Shown piece by piece: positions 14,901-28,504 of a stretch of DNA of 64,000 bases. The position numbers and the translations under genes are program-made. Origin of the DNA: Lota lota (Eukaryota > Chordata > Actinopteri > Gadiformes > Lotidae); NCBI GenBank assembly GCA_026745465.1, contig JACYXH010000409.1, positions 431,001 to 495,000 of the forward strand, read 5' to 3'. The stretch's first letter is position 1; each line of letters opens with the position of its first letter. Below the pieces are notes generated by a model, which had not been told where the DNA came from, made no database searches, and saw only the letters and a program-made list of their open reading frames with translations.

Positions 14901-17029
14901 ATGGCTTCTTTCATGGTGAGTAGTTAATACGCATATTGCCAATTGGTGCACTTAAGTAACGCTTAATCGGAGAGGTTTAATTTATTCTTTATATTTTCTA
15001 TTTTGTGTGGCGTACAATCAAATCTGCAAGTCCACACACGTTGAGTCTCACTTTGATCATTTTAGCTGTCATGAGAAGTACCTTTTTATTAAAATTTTGA
15101 ACAGAGCCATATTAGACCTGACCATTAGCTGCCTGCAATTAATTGTGTGACTGTGTTTCTTAATTATCCACAGCCACATTTGAATGATTTTTTGTTCAGT
15201 AACGCATTCCCAAATGTCTGTCCATGTTCGGTGTTAAAATGCTCTTTGTCTCAAAAGAGGTGAAAACATATCTGCTGGGCGTGAAGACAAACAGCAACAT
15301 GCAACTGTACCTCTGGAGGTGCAGATCCTGGTGGCTCCGCCCTGCCATCAAGTGTGGTGGATCTGTCGCGTCCCTATATTTATGTGGCTATTGATGTTTC
15401 GTGCGCTCGCCGTAGTTCAGGTGCTGCTGCTGGCCTCTGTGCTTCTGGTGTTGTGATCAAGCAGTCGGCACTTCCTGGTTCCTCTAATTCCTAGACAACT
15501 TCAGGGCTAAAGAATTTAGGAGCATTATAGAAAATGTAGGAGCACCCACGAAAATGTAAGGTGCACCAACCATATAGATGTTTTGTATTGATGGAAAAAA
15601 TAATCTGTTACCAGGTTAGTAAGAGTGCTTATTTTGAATAACTTGATGTAAACTGATAATTTTAGTATGCTGAAGAAATGAAATCCAGCAATCAAAGAAT
15701 CATATTCAACAGTTGCTGGTACATTCAGCAACTAGCCTGCTGAAAAATACAATTACAGAAATCATTAAATACCTAACTAGAGAACATTAAAAAGTAACTT
15801 ATGGGAATTATATTTCCATAACAATTATGTTCAGAGCTCACAATGTAATTCAACATATTTAAAGAATTCACCAATAAAAAAAGAGCCCTGGTCTTCTCAT
15901 GAATTCTCATGAAATAAGATCATGACACTTCTCGCATTGATGTTACTTCAGTGCGAGGAATCCTAAGTCGAAGTCGTGACAGCTGTTGTTGACGACCCAC
16001 GATGCTGACTCCCGTTGACGACTGGTGTTGACGATTACCGTCAACGTCTCTTCCTCACTTGTACATGGTGGGACTCTCTCTGCCAAGGAGGCTGTAAAGC
16101 GTTGGCATTGACCAAGCAGTGGCACAGGCTGTACCTGCTGTCGGACTGTGAGTCATGTGGTCCATGAAATGAACACCAAACTGAGTTTTGATGTAGTATG
16201 TCACGCTGCTGGGTGCTTTTCTTTTAGCTTTCCCCTCTAAATGGGAGTTTTGATGCATGGCCTGTTCCTGTATTTGATAAATGCATTCATCAACTTGGAG
16301 CTATACAGATGGCCTGTGGTGCGAAAATCCATTCCAGCGTGTGTTGTACTTTTCACATCCGCATTAAAAGTAAAACAGAAGAGGTGGACTCAGAGTGTTC
16401 CTGGTTGAGACTCACTGTTTACAGCAGATTCTACAGAACTTAAAATCCGACATATTCGAGTAGTTTGTACGTATGCAAGTATCTGCCTTTGTGTTGTGTT
16501 ATCATGGAGGATTTGTAATCGATGCCTAAACATATATTTCAGACAACACCATAACTTTGAGCAATGGTGATAATATGACTGATGATTGATATGAGGATTG
16601 TTGACCCCATCTGTTGTTGTGGATGTTGTAGACTATTATTTTGGATTCCTCTGACACTGGCTGAACAAATCCTTTAGTCATGCACACATCAATGCATTCG
16701 TAAACACGCCCACGTACGAACAAACTGCACCATGGCCCCCAGGAAGATGAACCCATGGGAGAGACAGCGGTACGGCAGTAAATCCTCAGCCTTCCTTGTT
16801 AGGACTCCCTCCTGGGTTCAATCACTTCCCTACTTCCCCCTGTCATCTCTCTCATATAACAGCACAGACACTTCCCTCTCCGCTTGAGTTGCTAATAACT
16901 TCATAAGTACTTCATAATAACTTTTCAAGTTTTAATCTAGTCTTCAGTGATCCTATTACTGCTATTACCTGCTATTGGTATCACTGTCAGTGTTATCTGA
17001 CACTCTTAATATTCAAATTATTGTCATCG

Positions 17030-17640
17030 TTGTTATGACGCGGGCATCGTCCGAGACAGATCTCACCCCAGCCACGGACTGTTTGACCTCCTCCCCTCTG
17101 GGCGGCGCTTGCAGGACTGTCTGTTCCAGGACCAGCAGGTTCAGGAAAAGCTTCTTATCTGCGGCTGTAACTCTGCTGAACTCTACACCACCGTGATAGC
17201 CCCCCCCTGGACCTCCCCCAACCCCCCTGGATACGCCCACATACACCTGCCTCCATTGACTGACCTTTAACCCCCCTCCATCCCGGACCACCACACACAC
17301 CTGCCTCTAGTGACTGACCTTTACCCCCCTCCACCCCGGACCACCACACACACCTTCCTCTAGTGACTGACCTTTAACCCCCTCCACCCCGGACACACAC
17401 CTTCCTGCAGCCATGCAACATTTGCACTATTCACATTTATACCACTGTCTATACTGTATACATCCAATCTATAGTGTATTCATATTTTTACCGCTATCTA
17501 TACTGTTAATATCATGTCCCTAGTGTATTTTACTCATATTACTTGTACTTACACCTACACTTTTAATGAACTTTACCATATCTGCCCTACCTACTGCTAT
17601 TGCTGCTCATATACATTTACTGTATATATGTTAAGGTAAG
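17030..17640 (+). mobile_element. LINE 3' remnant (reverse transcriptase tail plus 3' UTR)
   Basis: The frame at 17038-17196 reads DLTPATDCLTSSPLGGACRT and then FRKSFLSAAVTLLNSTP. This resembles the last residues of fish CR1/L2/Rex-type reverse transcriptase ORFs (SGRRYR...S.FP.AV.LLN). It is followed by a C-rich minisatellite and then an AT-rich region with repeated CTATACTGT and CTAGTGTATT words, typical of such LINE 3' UTRs. Only the extreme 3' end remains; it is non-functional. The clade is not certain. Confidence 0.55.
17195..17400. repeat. C-rich minisatellite inside the LINE remnant
   Basis: About three units of roughly 55-60 bases sharing CTGACCTTTAACCCCCCTCC and GGACCACCACACACACCT. 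They lie between the reverse-transcriptase tail and the AT-rich 3' UTR. Confidence 0.8.
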
Positions 17641-17682
17641 GTGTTCATCACCATTGCTCTATTGTCAATACTGTATAGTTAT

Positions 17683-17689
<7 letters not shown>

Positions 17690-17738
<49 letters not shown>
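17690..17738. repeat. (AT)n microsatellite
   Basis: About 49 bases of alternating AT, self-complementary and so able to form a cruciform. Confidence 0.95.
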
Positions 17739-17856
17739 TATTTCACTATACATATGCACATACTCTGCATTTAATGTGTTTTTTGCACTTCTCTAATCTT
17801 AATTGTATTGTCTCAGTACAATATAGTTTAATCTTATCTAATATAATTTCATGCGC

Positions 17857-17863
17857 GCACACA

Positions 17864-17944
<81 letters not shown>
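17857..17944. repeat. (AC)n microsatellite
   Basis: Nearly perfect AC array with one early TC interruption. Confidence 0.96.
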
Positions 17945-17946
<2 letters not shown>

Positions 17947-19816
17947 AGAGGGTTTATCCATAAAAGGAGACTTTGACGACATAGAGATTAGATCCTCACA
18001 CTGCATCCATGTCATAATCCATTAAGCTAGCGGGAAAAGAGCAACGCTCCGTTACAACCCAAACCCAGAGATTTTTATGTGCTATGCCATTTCACATGGG
18101 CTTCTTGACACATCCCCTAAGATGACCCTTTACACTAAATATTCCATATCAAATCCGAATGGGAGGGTCTGCTCAGGTACAGCTGTTATAACTCAATGGA
18201 CACACTGACAGACTGTCACTCTCGTCATCTTACTGTCGTCTTTGAAATGAGCCAACCGACTTTTCTTTTTAGTTAGTTGAACATGTGTATGTTATTTAAG
18301 AAGCAAAAATGCATTTTTCCTGGACTTGAAGACGTCCTACCAGCTGTCAGTCTGTACTCCTACCCTTGGTGCGTTTGAATCTGGATGATGGTGCCATTTC
18401 TAAGAGGCTTTGCACGACTGCTGCGTGGTGCGCGGTAGGGATGTTCAAAGGTAGCTCTCCGGACTCTCCACGATAGGAGGATCCTCCAGTGATCCTAATT
18501 CAACCCTCTTCCACACGTCAAAAACATGGGAGGGTCAATAGTGCATTCTTAAGTATCAGAAATAGAATCCATTCAGTGACATGGACCTTATTCACCTAGT
18601 GGCCGTCTTAGTTCTTAACAGTAGCTGGGTGGGTAAACAAAATGTATGATTCCCAAATCAGTTCCCAGACCAGGGGTGGGGGGGGGGGGGGATCAGAGAT
18701 GAGAGATTTACGGACTGCAAATACCTTGAGTTTCTAATGGGCAGTCTGGGTCGTTTGTATTTGTACAAGTAAAATATAAATCCACTACTAATGAGGATAC
18801 AAGTCAGGGAGAGCATGTGGTAGAAAACCTATTAGGATTCTTCACCTGTAGTCTTTTCATAGTGTTGCCTAAAACTTTGTTACCTTGCAGATGGGAGCTT
18901 AAAGGTCCTTGCCATTGGTTATATTTAATGATTTATTTTCTCAAATACCATTCAAGGCATCTGCATAAGCATCTGTGCACAATATAAACCTTCTAGATTA
19001 ATTAATATCAACATTTTCTCTCCTCTGAAAAAGCTAGGCAGGCAAAAATAAACACGTGTCAGTGGATTGAACAATTGCTCTCGTACCGAAATATAATGTT
19101 GCGCTCGGCTCTTCTTGCGCTCGTTTCGTTCAGTGTCCTCAGGCAGTACGCGTGAGCTTCGTGTTTTGGGGGATTGTATTGGGGTAAGATAGCTGAAAAC
19201 ACAATTGTAATGTTTCTCATGTTTTTTCGTGGTACTTCATCTCAGAATGTACAAATGCAGTCGATAAGCCTGTATTTATGTGGGTTTTGGTGGCAGGGAC
19301 ATTTAAGGGATATTGGATGTTGTGTGTTTTAATTTGATATGGAAAATACATGGAGCAAGTGATACATTTGCATGGTGCATCGATAAGAGTATGTTTTATC
19401 AGTGTGAAGCTTACATGCAGTGACGTTGACTTTGAAAGTAGGAATCTTTTGAGTAAGCAGTTGTTTACATCAGCCATCTTTTGAAACACTCACGTCGCTT
19501 GACTCTTCTCTCTCTTGTGTTTGATAATCCAGTTTGCAGATTATGCAGATCACGGTAACATAATACGGCGCTTATCTCTGTCATTGTACCAATGATCTAT
19601 TATGTGAATAAGTCTTGACCTTTGTGAAAATCCACTGCAGCATTTGCAGTGCATTTGTGCAATTGGGTACAAATGCGGGGTTCAGTCCCGCTGTGACCGA
19701 TCCAGGCCAACGTGACATAATGCAGATGACACATGGTGTGTTCAGACTGTCTTTGTGCCATGACCTGGCAGCTCATGACATACTGCTATTTTAATCCGTC
19801 TGCCTTACGTGCATGC

Positions 19817-20030
<214 letters not shown>

Positions 20031-21041
20031 ATGCATAGTAACAGACCCATAGCAGCAGCTGTGATCGCGGGCCCAGCGAAGCCCTCTTTCATGTGTCTCC
20101 AGGCTGTATCTCCTGACACCTGGCTGGGTCAGCGATGCAGTGCGCCCCGAGGCCCTGAACACGGCAGCCATTGACCGGCACCGTTTGATCACCTGCTGCA
20201 GCTCTGCCTTCCTACCAAAACACATCCTCCACATCCACACCGGACACACTGCCCTGTCTTCGATAGGTCCCGAAATGTCTCATCTCTACCCGCAAACTTG
20301 ATTTGACACACCGAGTAATCTGGGTGAAACCGCCTGCTGATGAAATAAGAGAGGCCTGCACTGCTAAATGGGCTTGTCATGTTCTGCCAGAGCCCATCCC
20401 AGAATTGAGATTCATGATCGCAACCACAAGCTACAGATAAATAATATATCGTGTTCACTCGTGAATGTGAGTCACTCACATTGTCAACATATGAGGCAAT
20501 ATTGATTCAGCAGATATTGACTCTGCAATTGTTGAACCCACAGTCTTTACCCCGATAAGATAGCAATGTTATTTAATGTTATTTAATTTTAATCCTATCG
20601 ACCATCAGATTGATAGGATACTGCTATTATTTATATAAATAGCATATATAAATAGCTATTTAGTTCAACAAATGTGGGAAGATCGGGATTTGATCGACCA
20701 CTAGATGGAAATTACTTTTCTCTTCCAGTTTTGCGCTATTTTGGAAAAATGAAACCATACCAATCAATATTGTTGTGTTGTATCATTCCGTTAATCAATG
20801 ACCCTGTGAATGAATGAAACAAGGCCGATGGGGCATTGCACCATCTTCTTTCTAGCTTCTTGACACTCCGTCATCGCTCCTCCCCCCATCATCTGTGAGC
20901 GGTAGTTGTTGAAGCGTTTATTTGATGCAAACTAAAAGAGTAAGGTGTGCAGAAATAGCTTTTTTCCCATGAATTATGTATCACCACCATGGCTCAGTTT
21001 GTAAACCTGCCCATTAGTCTGTCAACTCTCACAATGAGTTA

Positions 21042-21353
21042 GTGCCTTCTCTGAGGGACTTCATGACAGTGATGTTCAGGCTGCAGGTATTCAATTATTT
21101 GTATATGCAAGCTGCTAGAGAACGGCAGACAGTGTTGACTCCTTTCAGTGGTAAACGTTTGCTTCCCTCCTCTGTTGATGAACTTAACATTTTTGATGCG
21201 CAGCGTTTTTACAGAAGTCTTAACCATTTGATTGGTTACTTTAATGAATGTACAGATCCTAGCAAGCAGCCACGTGGTCCAATATTACAACAATTCCTTC
21301 CGTTTTTCAAATGCTTTGAAGCTTCTTCTCAGGTTGTCACAAGGGGTTTGTAG
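21042..21353 (+). other. Unassigned open frame, 103 codons, no family recognised
   Basis: The frame has a mixed, protein-like composition (for example VFNYLYMQAARERQTVLTPF and FYRSLNHLIGYFNECTDPSK). I recognise no domain, signal peptide or membrane segment. There is no visible promoter, and no exon partners were established. It may be a decayed transposon or viral-type gene, or chance; a real gene is not supported. Confidence 0.15.
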
Positions 21354-23470
21354 TGTGGAGAACACGGTCCTAGTTAAAGGATATCTGCCTCATCACTGTC
21401 CCTTCCCCGCCGTGCAGCAGGCCAGTGGATTCACTGCAACACTGGAGAGGACAGAAACGTGTTCATTCATTTCGATTCACCAGCTGCAGCTCGCCGTGCA
21501 GTGAGGATGGGGTTAATCAGCAATGCAGTGTCACTTGGTGGATCTGAGTGATATACAAAGGTTACCATAAGTTCTGGGTGACAAATATAGTTAGGCCTGT
21601 CCGAACCGGCCTGTCTGGAGTAACACTTTTTGTGGCCCATTACATCTCTTTATGTAATACATGAGTCTGAGCTCTGTTCTTGGCGTCCTGTTCTTGTCGT
21701 ACGCCTCATATGCAGTGTCAGACACTGTCAAGAGTCATCTTCACGCTTGCTTGAAGCTCTTCTTTGTCAGAGGCATGGGCAAGAGGCCTTTCAAACATTT
21801 ATCACCCAAATGTTTTGGGTCTCTTCACCAGAGCGTGAAGCAACTAACTTGTGGTCACGTGTCACAAGTCACATGTGTTTCTTGGATGGGATGATATTCT
21901 GGCTATTGGTAACCTACAGGGCATGCGGCTTTACGTCATTTGAAATGTTCTCATATATTTTGAACGATAATAAAAAAAAAGAAACGAATGATAAATACTA
22001 AACGGCTCCATTCGAACAAGGCCATGCATTGGCGCGTATCAGTCTAATAGTGGCTCCTTTAGGGGGGCAAGGCAATCAGCAAGGTAGCATATATAATTCA
22101 TGGCCGTATTTAAGTGACTGTGAGTGACTATAGAAAACCTGTTCACCTGTTCATGAAAGTGATTTTAATGTTATCATTACAGACTGCCATGCAGAAGAAT
22201 AAAAAATGTTTCCCTTCCAATGTGAGGAAGCTTTTGTCTGTGTTTGAGAAGATTTGTATTCTGCGGTTAGTTTTGGAGATTACCTGGAACCTCAGGGCAC
22301 GTCTTGTAAAAATGAAACCACAGTTAAATGAGGACTCCCTTGTATCCCCTCCACTGAATAATTTATATCCAAGTTGTCTCACTTAGTTTAGACGCTCATC
22401 CCCACGTTAAGCCCGTCTCCCTCAGTCATGAAATAAAATGATCAGACTGGGGGTTCGAGGACCTTCTCCGCAGGTCCGGTCCACATTCCTACTTCTTTGA
22501 AGACTAATAATCGTCGTTTTTTTTTTTTTTTAAACCTAGATGGGACCGGTTGCAAAACGTCAGTCAATTTGTCCCTGAGTCATACCGCCTTCAGGTTTCT
22601 CTGTGGTGAAATCCCTTCCCGTTTGAAGTCTTTCCTCTCCCGCCGAGCTCTGCCACGCGCCCCCCTCCGGAGAGGGCAATGCCTGTGAGCATACCGATTT
22701 TTTTGGAGGATCTGGATCAAATGGCAGAGCGGCGACCAGCCACGGGGAGTGGTTGGGGGGGGGGGGGGATAATTTCCTAACACCTTACCCCTTGCCTCTT
22801 AACCACCTTGAGGCAGAGAGATGTCCGAGCGAGACCAGATAAAGCCGCCGCCCCGGGCCTCATCAGGGCTGGATTGATCTGGGAAGTGATGGGGCGCTTC
22901 TACATGATCCTTCTCTTCTCTTTCCCCTCACCCACGCACCTCTCTTTGAGCAGCTTTCCAAATTCCCAAAGAACAAATGCTAAACTTGGATCAAAGAGAG
23001 CCGAAAGGGACGGCTTCTGGGGAGATAACGAGAGACGCGAGGGAGGAGCAGGGGGATTTATCGTCCAAGGAGGAGGGCTGTCTATACGTGAAGGGAGCAG
23101 GGCAGGACGCTGGTGTTTTTCAGGAGGGATGTGAAACCAGAGGATGAGTAGAGCGGTGCTGGCGGAGGAGCTCAGCGGCCGCTAGTTATGTGCAACACAG
23201 ATGATGATGTGTTTCTGTTGACATCATTCTGTGAGCCGCGTTCCCTACAACCTGCTGCCGCCACTGCCGAGACTGCCTCTGTGGCCTGCTTCCCAGACGA
23301 ATCACGCCTACTACGCCGGTGTCATGTGCCAAGCTGTATCGTATGAGTAATGTATGAAGCTGGGGGTCCTGCAGCGCCGCCACACAACTTGTTTACCTAC
23401 GAGATGAAATAAAGAACTTCTCCCATTCATTCTTTCATGCCCTTCATTCAAACTTTTGGCTGCTGTCAAA

Positions 23471-23502
<32 letters not shown>

Positions 23503-23541
23503 ACACAAAGACACCCACATACACACACACACACACACACA
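23471..23541. repeat. Interrupted (AC)n microsatellite
   Basis: AC arrays interrupted by CATAC, AAAGACACCC and similar words. Confidence 0.9.
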
Positions 23542-23960
23542 AACACACATGCACACAGCTAAGCATACTTCTATGGACCGGTGAGAAAGCTGTGTTGCTT
23601 ATAATCTCTTTAAGCTTTTTTTTTTCTCTCAAGCAACCCTGATGTAGCGACCTAGCTCTGTGCTACCTCCAGAAATCCACTGAAGTACCCCTTTAACGTT
23701 CTCTAATCCTGGCTGAGCTACCCTGCAGCAGTTACACTTCTTTGAGTGGAGGTTAGAAACTCACAGGCAGACTTAGAAAATGATCACAGCTTCCAAAGCT
23801 TAAAAGCAATCATATGTGTAAATAAATAAATAAATATATATGTGTGTGTGATTGGTGTTTAATGATGTGGAACAAAAAAAACGAAACCAATCTCATCTAA
23901 AGCTCACGGCTCCCCCGATAGGATTGTTTCTGCTCTCTCTCCTGTGATGCGACGGGGTGT

Positions 23961-23980
23961 GGGGGGGGGGGGGGGGGGGG
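23961..23980. repeat. Poly-G run (20)
   Basis: Twenty consecutive G followed by further G-rich sequence AGTGGGTGGGGG, a possible G-quadruplex former. Confidence 0.93.
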
Positions 23981-24420
23981 AGTGGGTGGGGGTGACAGTG
24001 GCAGACGGAGTCATTGCTTCATTGTACACCTTGCTTTGTACTCATTAGAACTGACATCTGACCTTCACCTTACCCTCTGCTGTGTGTGTATGTGTGTGTG
24101 TCTTTGTCTGTGTGTGTGTGTTTGCATGTGTCTGCCTGTGCGTGTGTTTGTCTGTGTAAGTGTGTTGGTGCCGCTTGCGGTGTGTGCATATGTCTTTGTG
24201 TGTGTGCGTGCATGTGTGTGATTGACTAAGTCAAAGCTTAGAGAGTGTGCAGGGGATGGGACTAGGCTCGGTACAGGGTGTGGAAGACCCCCTTCCCAGC
24301 TTGGTTTTCACTGAGCCTCAGCACACATGACGCCCCAACAGCTTCATCCATTATTCAGCCAGAGGAGTTATGTACACCACTCACTGTTGAAGCACAGCAA
24401 AGGTCAACCCACTATAACAT

Positions 24421-24525
24421 GGTGTGTGTGTGTGTGTGTGTGTGTGTCTGCCTGTCTGTCTGTCTGTGCGTCTGCGTGGGTGTGTGTGGGGGGGGGGGGG
24501 GGGGGGGGGGGGGGAGGGGGGAGAG
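24421..24525. repeat. (GT)n followed by (CTGT)n and poly-G (27)
   Basis: GT array (24421-24447), then CTGTCTGT words, then 27 G at 24488-24514. Homopolymer length may be uncertain in the assembly. Confidence 0.93.
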
Positions 24526-25589
24526 CATTGGATGCCTCTTGTTGTGCCCCAGGGGGCCACACCCTGTGGGGGAGGGTCTCCACCCACCACGGCTCTGGAG
24601 ACGACTGGCCCTCCTGGCATTTACGGCTATTGATCTGCAGCAGAATGGGTCCGCTGGGCACTTCAACTTGCGCTGACGCAAAGGTTATCTGCTGTGCCGC
24701 TGCTGTGCCGTCATCACTTAGCCTATAGATTGCTGCCTGGGCCGCTGGCATTCAGGTTATAGGAACAATAAATATATTTTTAGGTTTAATTCAGTCCAAT
24801 GGGTAGGCAGACATTGGAGTGTAGCTTGTTTTTTTAAGGATCAGGCAAGTTGGCACATTTTCTGATTTATAATGTTATGTTAGTACGGTAGAGGAAAGGA
24901 GATACAAAATACTACACTGATTAAAAAAATACATTAAGCATATATAATATAACAACTAAAATAGAGAGTATAAAAAGGGTTCTGTTCATTTGGGTAGTAA
25001 TTGCAGTAGCTCAATCCAGTGGGGAGCCACAGCATGTCTGACATGAAGCTGTGTGGGGTTCTCACCATGAGGCTGTTCTACCGATAATGAAGTCAGGGTT
25101 GTGCCTCATGTAGATCAGCACACAGCCACACAGTACATTGCTTATCTGCAGTTCCCTCTAAAGACGCTGCCACAGGTATGCTTCAGTATCAAGAGAATTA
25201 GTCCACACAGTCAACTGAGTTGCTTAAAATGTTAAACTTAATTTGGCCTCCTCGGTATAGACTGATGCACAATAATGTGGGAACAGCTTTGAGGCAGTCT
25301 TGTTATTTTGAACCCAGCAGCAGCCAGGGTAAACATACTTTGAAATCGTAAGCCTATATATTTTTTAAATGCAGTGTTGGTGCTTGATAGCATCATCTGT
25401 CAGTCAGTAGCTGGGAGTTGCACAGCCAAAGTGTCAAAACCACTTCGTCTTACGTTTGCCCCTGAGTTCCTTTGGCAGAGCCTACACCTTCACTCAATAA
25501 GTACAAGGGATAAAGTAAAGGCTATACTCAGTGTAGAAATAAGGATATGGTATATTATAAGCACATATGATATGATATGAAATGATGGG

Positions 25590-25830
25590 TGGTTCGTGTT
25601 CCCATTGACACCGGTGCTGCCATGCAGCCACTCTTCTTTCAGCACTGCGCAATGGATGGCACGCATCGCAACACCGTCCATTGCAACCCATTATATTAAA
25701 CACCGAACGCGACCTAAAATCCTCCGGTGTGTTTTGTCTGTCTACAACGTGACGCAGTGGTCCGCGGCTCGTCTGGTGTGTAACCCGCTTTACTTCGAAG
25801 CTCTGCCGCCACTGACGTCCTTCACACAGC
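25590..25830. mobile_element. Possible DNA transposon remnant (CpG-rich)
   Basis: A CpG-rich island in AT-rich intron contains GCAATGGATGGCACGCATCG, ACCGAACGCGACC and CGTCTGGTGTGTAACCCG. Words of this type occur in fish non-autonomous DNA transposons. No terminal repeats or target duplication were found, so it could equally be unrelated CpG-rich sequence. Confidence 0.3.
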
Positions 25831-26454
25831 ACTTACTCGTGATTTTGTACTTTTGCTTTTTGAAGCGTTATTCAGATGCAACATGTTTTAACCAATTTAA
25901 CCGTTTCAGAAATGTATTGGGGAACAAACGACAATGTTAACAAAATGTCCCCCGTCCCTATGGCTCTGTTTTGAAATGTTACATAGTGGCGCTGGAAAGG
26001 AGCATGGTGGCTCAGTGCCACTATTGCATCGTTTGGGGAGAACCCTTCTGTTAACATGCAGGTCAAATGGGCCGGCCGGCTGGCTGCCTGGGACTATTCT
26101 GACGGCAAAGGCCAGGGCTTTTTGGCTCAGACAATGAATGTGTGTTGTTTTCTATTCAATTTGAATGTAGTTGAGGAACAATACCATGGCTGACTGCTTG
26201 GGTTACTAATTTCTTCCCTGAGGCATCCCGTAGGTTTCCCTCAATTCCACGTGCTGGTTTTCTTCTCAGGAGGCTCGAAGAATGCTTAGTTACATTATGG
26301 TTCTGCACACTCTCTGATATTTTATACATGGCATTGCACAAAATGACTGGAATGGATTTGTCTTTTTGTCAGCGTGACTTGGTTTCCAGCGGGTGCATTT
26401 TGGCTCCGGCTTACCAATACCTTCCCTTTCCTCCCTGGTGTTGTTTAGGTGTAG

Positions 26455-26892
26455 GTGAACCCCTTGTTTCGGCTCGATTTCAAACTGAAAAGGATTGTTG
26501 TGCTGAGAGTTCTAGGATGGAGATGGGAGATGTTATCTCCGTGGTTACGACCCACTGCATATTTGTTGTGCTAGTAGACGTCGTTGAGTGTGAGCGTTGT
26601 AAAGAGCAATGTCGTAAATGAAATGCGCCACACACCGTGACGTTATACAATAAGTGTCCGAGAAGCTTAACCCTCTTTCTAACGCTGACTTCAACAGTCA
26701 ACCTTCAATGTCACGCAAAGAACACGGCTCTAGTTGGGAGCAGAGTAGAACATTCACAAGCGGTTTGGCAGGATTTTACACCACTTGTATCTGAATTAAC
26801 GCTATTATTTTAGTAACAGCGACAAAATGGAGTAGATGACTATGTTGACGATCATAGAAGACATACTAAGACATATAAAACAAACACCTTTT
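26455..26892 (-). mobile_element. TTAA-ended interspersed repeat, copy B
   Basis: On the minus strand it contains GATCGTCAACATAGTCATC, a centre with GTGTGTGGCGCATTTCATTT, GTAACCACGGAGATAAC, and the end GCCGAAACAAGGGGTTCACC. These blocks occur in the same order in copies C and D. The terminal TTAA tetramers have decayed, so boundaries are approximate. The internal open frames are not conserved between copies. Confidence 0.65.
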
Positions 26893-28504
26893 CTCCTTAG
26901 TCTCCTAATCCATTGTAGTCATGTTGTTTCTGTTGTGTTAGCATATTTCAACTGTTCCTTGTCTGTCGTAACTAAGTATAGCTTCACTTGACATTGCGAA
27001 AGTTATGCTGTCCCCCATAAGGCTTACTGTAAATTTTTGAGGATGTGCATAACCAAGGCACACAGTGAACACAGGATACGAATGGAAGCCCTTTTTCATA
27101 TACAACTGCATATTGAACAACATGTTATTATTGTTTTACTTATTCATCCAAAACACACATACTCCATCCAAAACTGCATGAAAACCTTTTAATTATGAAA
27201 ATCTGTCTTTTTGTTAAATTGGAGTTCTAAAAACACCACACTTAGCTGAACATATGGTCAGACTCCCACATTAACCACTTTAGTGCTTCTGCTTGTTGGT
27301 CCATCTGCTGAGAGGGAGATGGGATTTGAGTCCCAAATTATCTCCTAATTTCAATAGCAACAGGATGCTCCATGTTACTGTTGCTTTGTGCCAGCTCCTT
27401 TCTCCATGAGTGGAACTTGGTTGAACACTTTTTCTTTAGGTTGAAATGGGTGGCTATTTGATGTTGTCCTTTAATCATCATTTTTTTGGTGGTGTTTTTC
27501 TCAATGTAAAGTTTTGTAAAACCTTTTGTCACCCTCAAATTTGAAAAACGTTGTTTTAAGTAAAAGAGAATGATGGATTAAAAAAGAAAATTCAAAGTGG
27601 GCTTGATAATGTGTGTGTGTGTGTGTTTGTAACTTTGTTTGCGTGCGATGTCTGTGTGTGTGATTATGTGTACGTTTGTTTTTGTGTAGCTTTTATTGAT
27701 TTGTAAAAGCTTTTTCATGAACTAAGCATGCTATTAGACACCTTATTTGAGTACTCTGTCAGTTATAATGGGCACATCAATTTGATGGAAAACACAGAGC
27801 TTCAAATTTACTTGTCAGGGCAGTCTGCAACTCAAATAATAATTTAATAACTTGGCAATACCTGTTCACCATTCAGTGCACATCTCCCTTAATGCATGAT
27901 AAATATGGATGTGCGTCATTAAAGTGCTTTCACAAGTCTAGAGGCCCTTAAGTGTCAAGGTCGTGACAAGACAGAACTTTGCTCTTTGCAACTTTTCCCA
28001 GCTCATGAAGATTGCAGCACTATCTTAAGGCCCTTTTTCACAGTCTCTGCTGACATTTCTCCTAGCTGAGCTACTTGAATGACCCATCATCTGCAGCCAG
28101 GGAGGCTCCACTCAGACAGGGTTGCAATCTGCATTCAGCCCTCTATACTCTCTGTCGACAGGCAAGAGTGTTAGCTTATCCTACGTAGACCAATGGTTCT
28201 TTTTACACAGTTGAGGTTTGTGAAAATAATTGTATTGACTTCTAATTTGTCAAACATGGATTTGCAAGTTCCAGTTCTAAAGATAGCAATGCATAAATAC
28301 ACATTATATTTGGAAAAGTATTGCGTTATGGACAAAATAATTAACTGCAGCTACTACTTTTGTCCAGGGTTGTTGTGTCCATACATATTTCTCTGCAAAT
28401 GAACGGTTCCTTGTTTTTTTTTTCCCCCGCATGTATTGTGAAGCAGACCTGGCTACAGTGCTGATTGGTCAGTACCTTGATCATGTGATCCCTCCACCCC
28501 TCAG

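Noticed and set aside
16803..16850. B-box-like GGGTTCAATCAC with a pyrimidine-rich follow-up
   Set aside because: It could be a decayed SINE, but the head and tail are not recognisable.
19680..19705. tRNA T-arm-like sequence GCGGGGTTCAGTCCCGC
   Set aside because: The stem-loop is perfect, but the loop register does not fit TTCRANY and there is no acceptor stem, D-arm or A box.
22114..22386. 90-codon frame MTVSDYRKPV...
   Set aside because: Short, AT-rich, no family resemblance, no initiation or splice context of note.
27310..27340. B-box-like GGGATTTGAGTCCC
   Set aside because: Isolated motif without an A box or SINE body.
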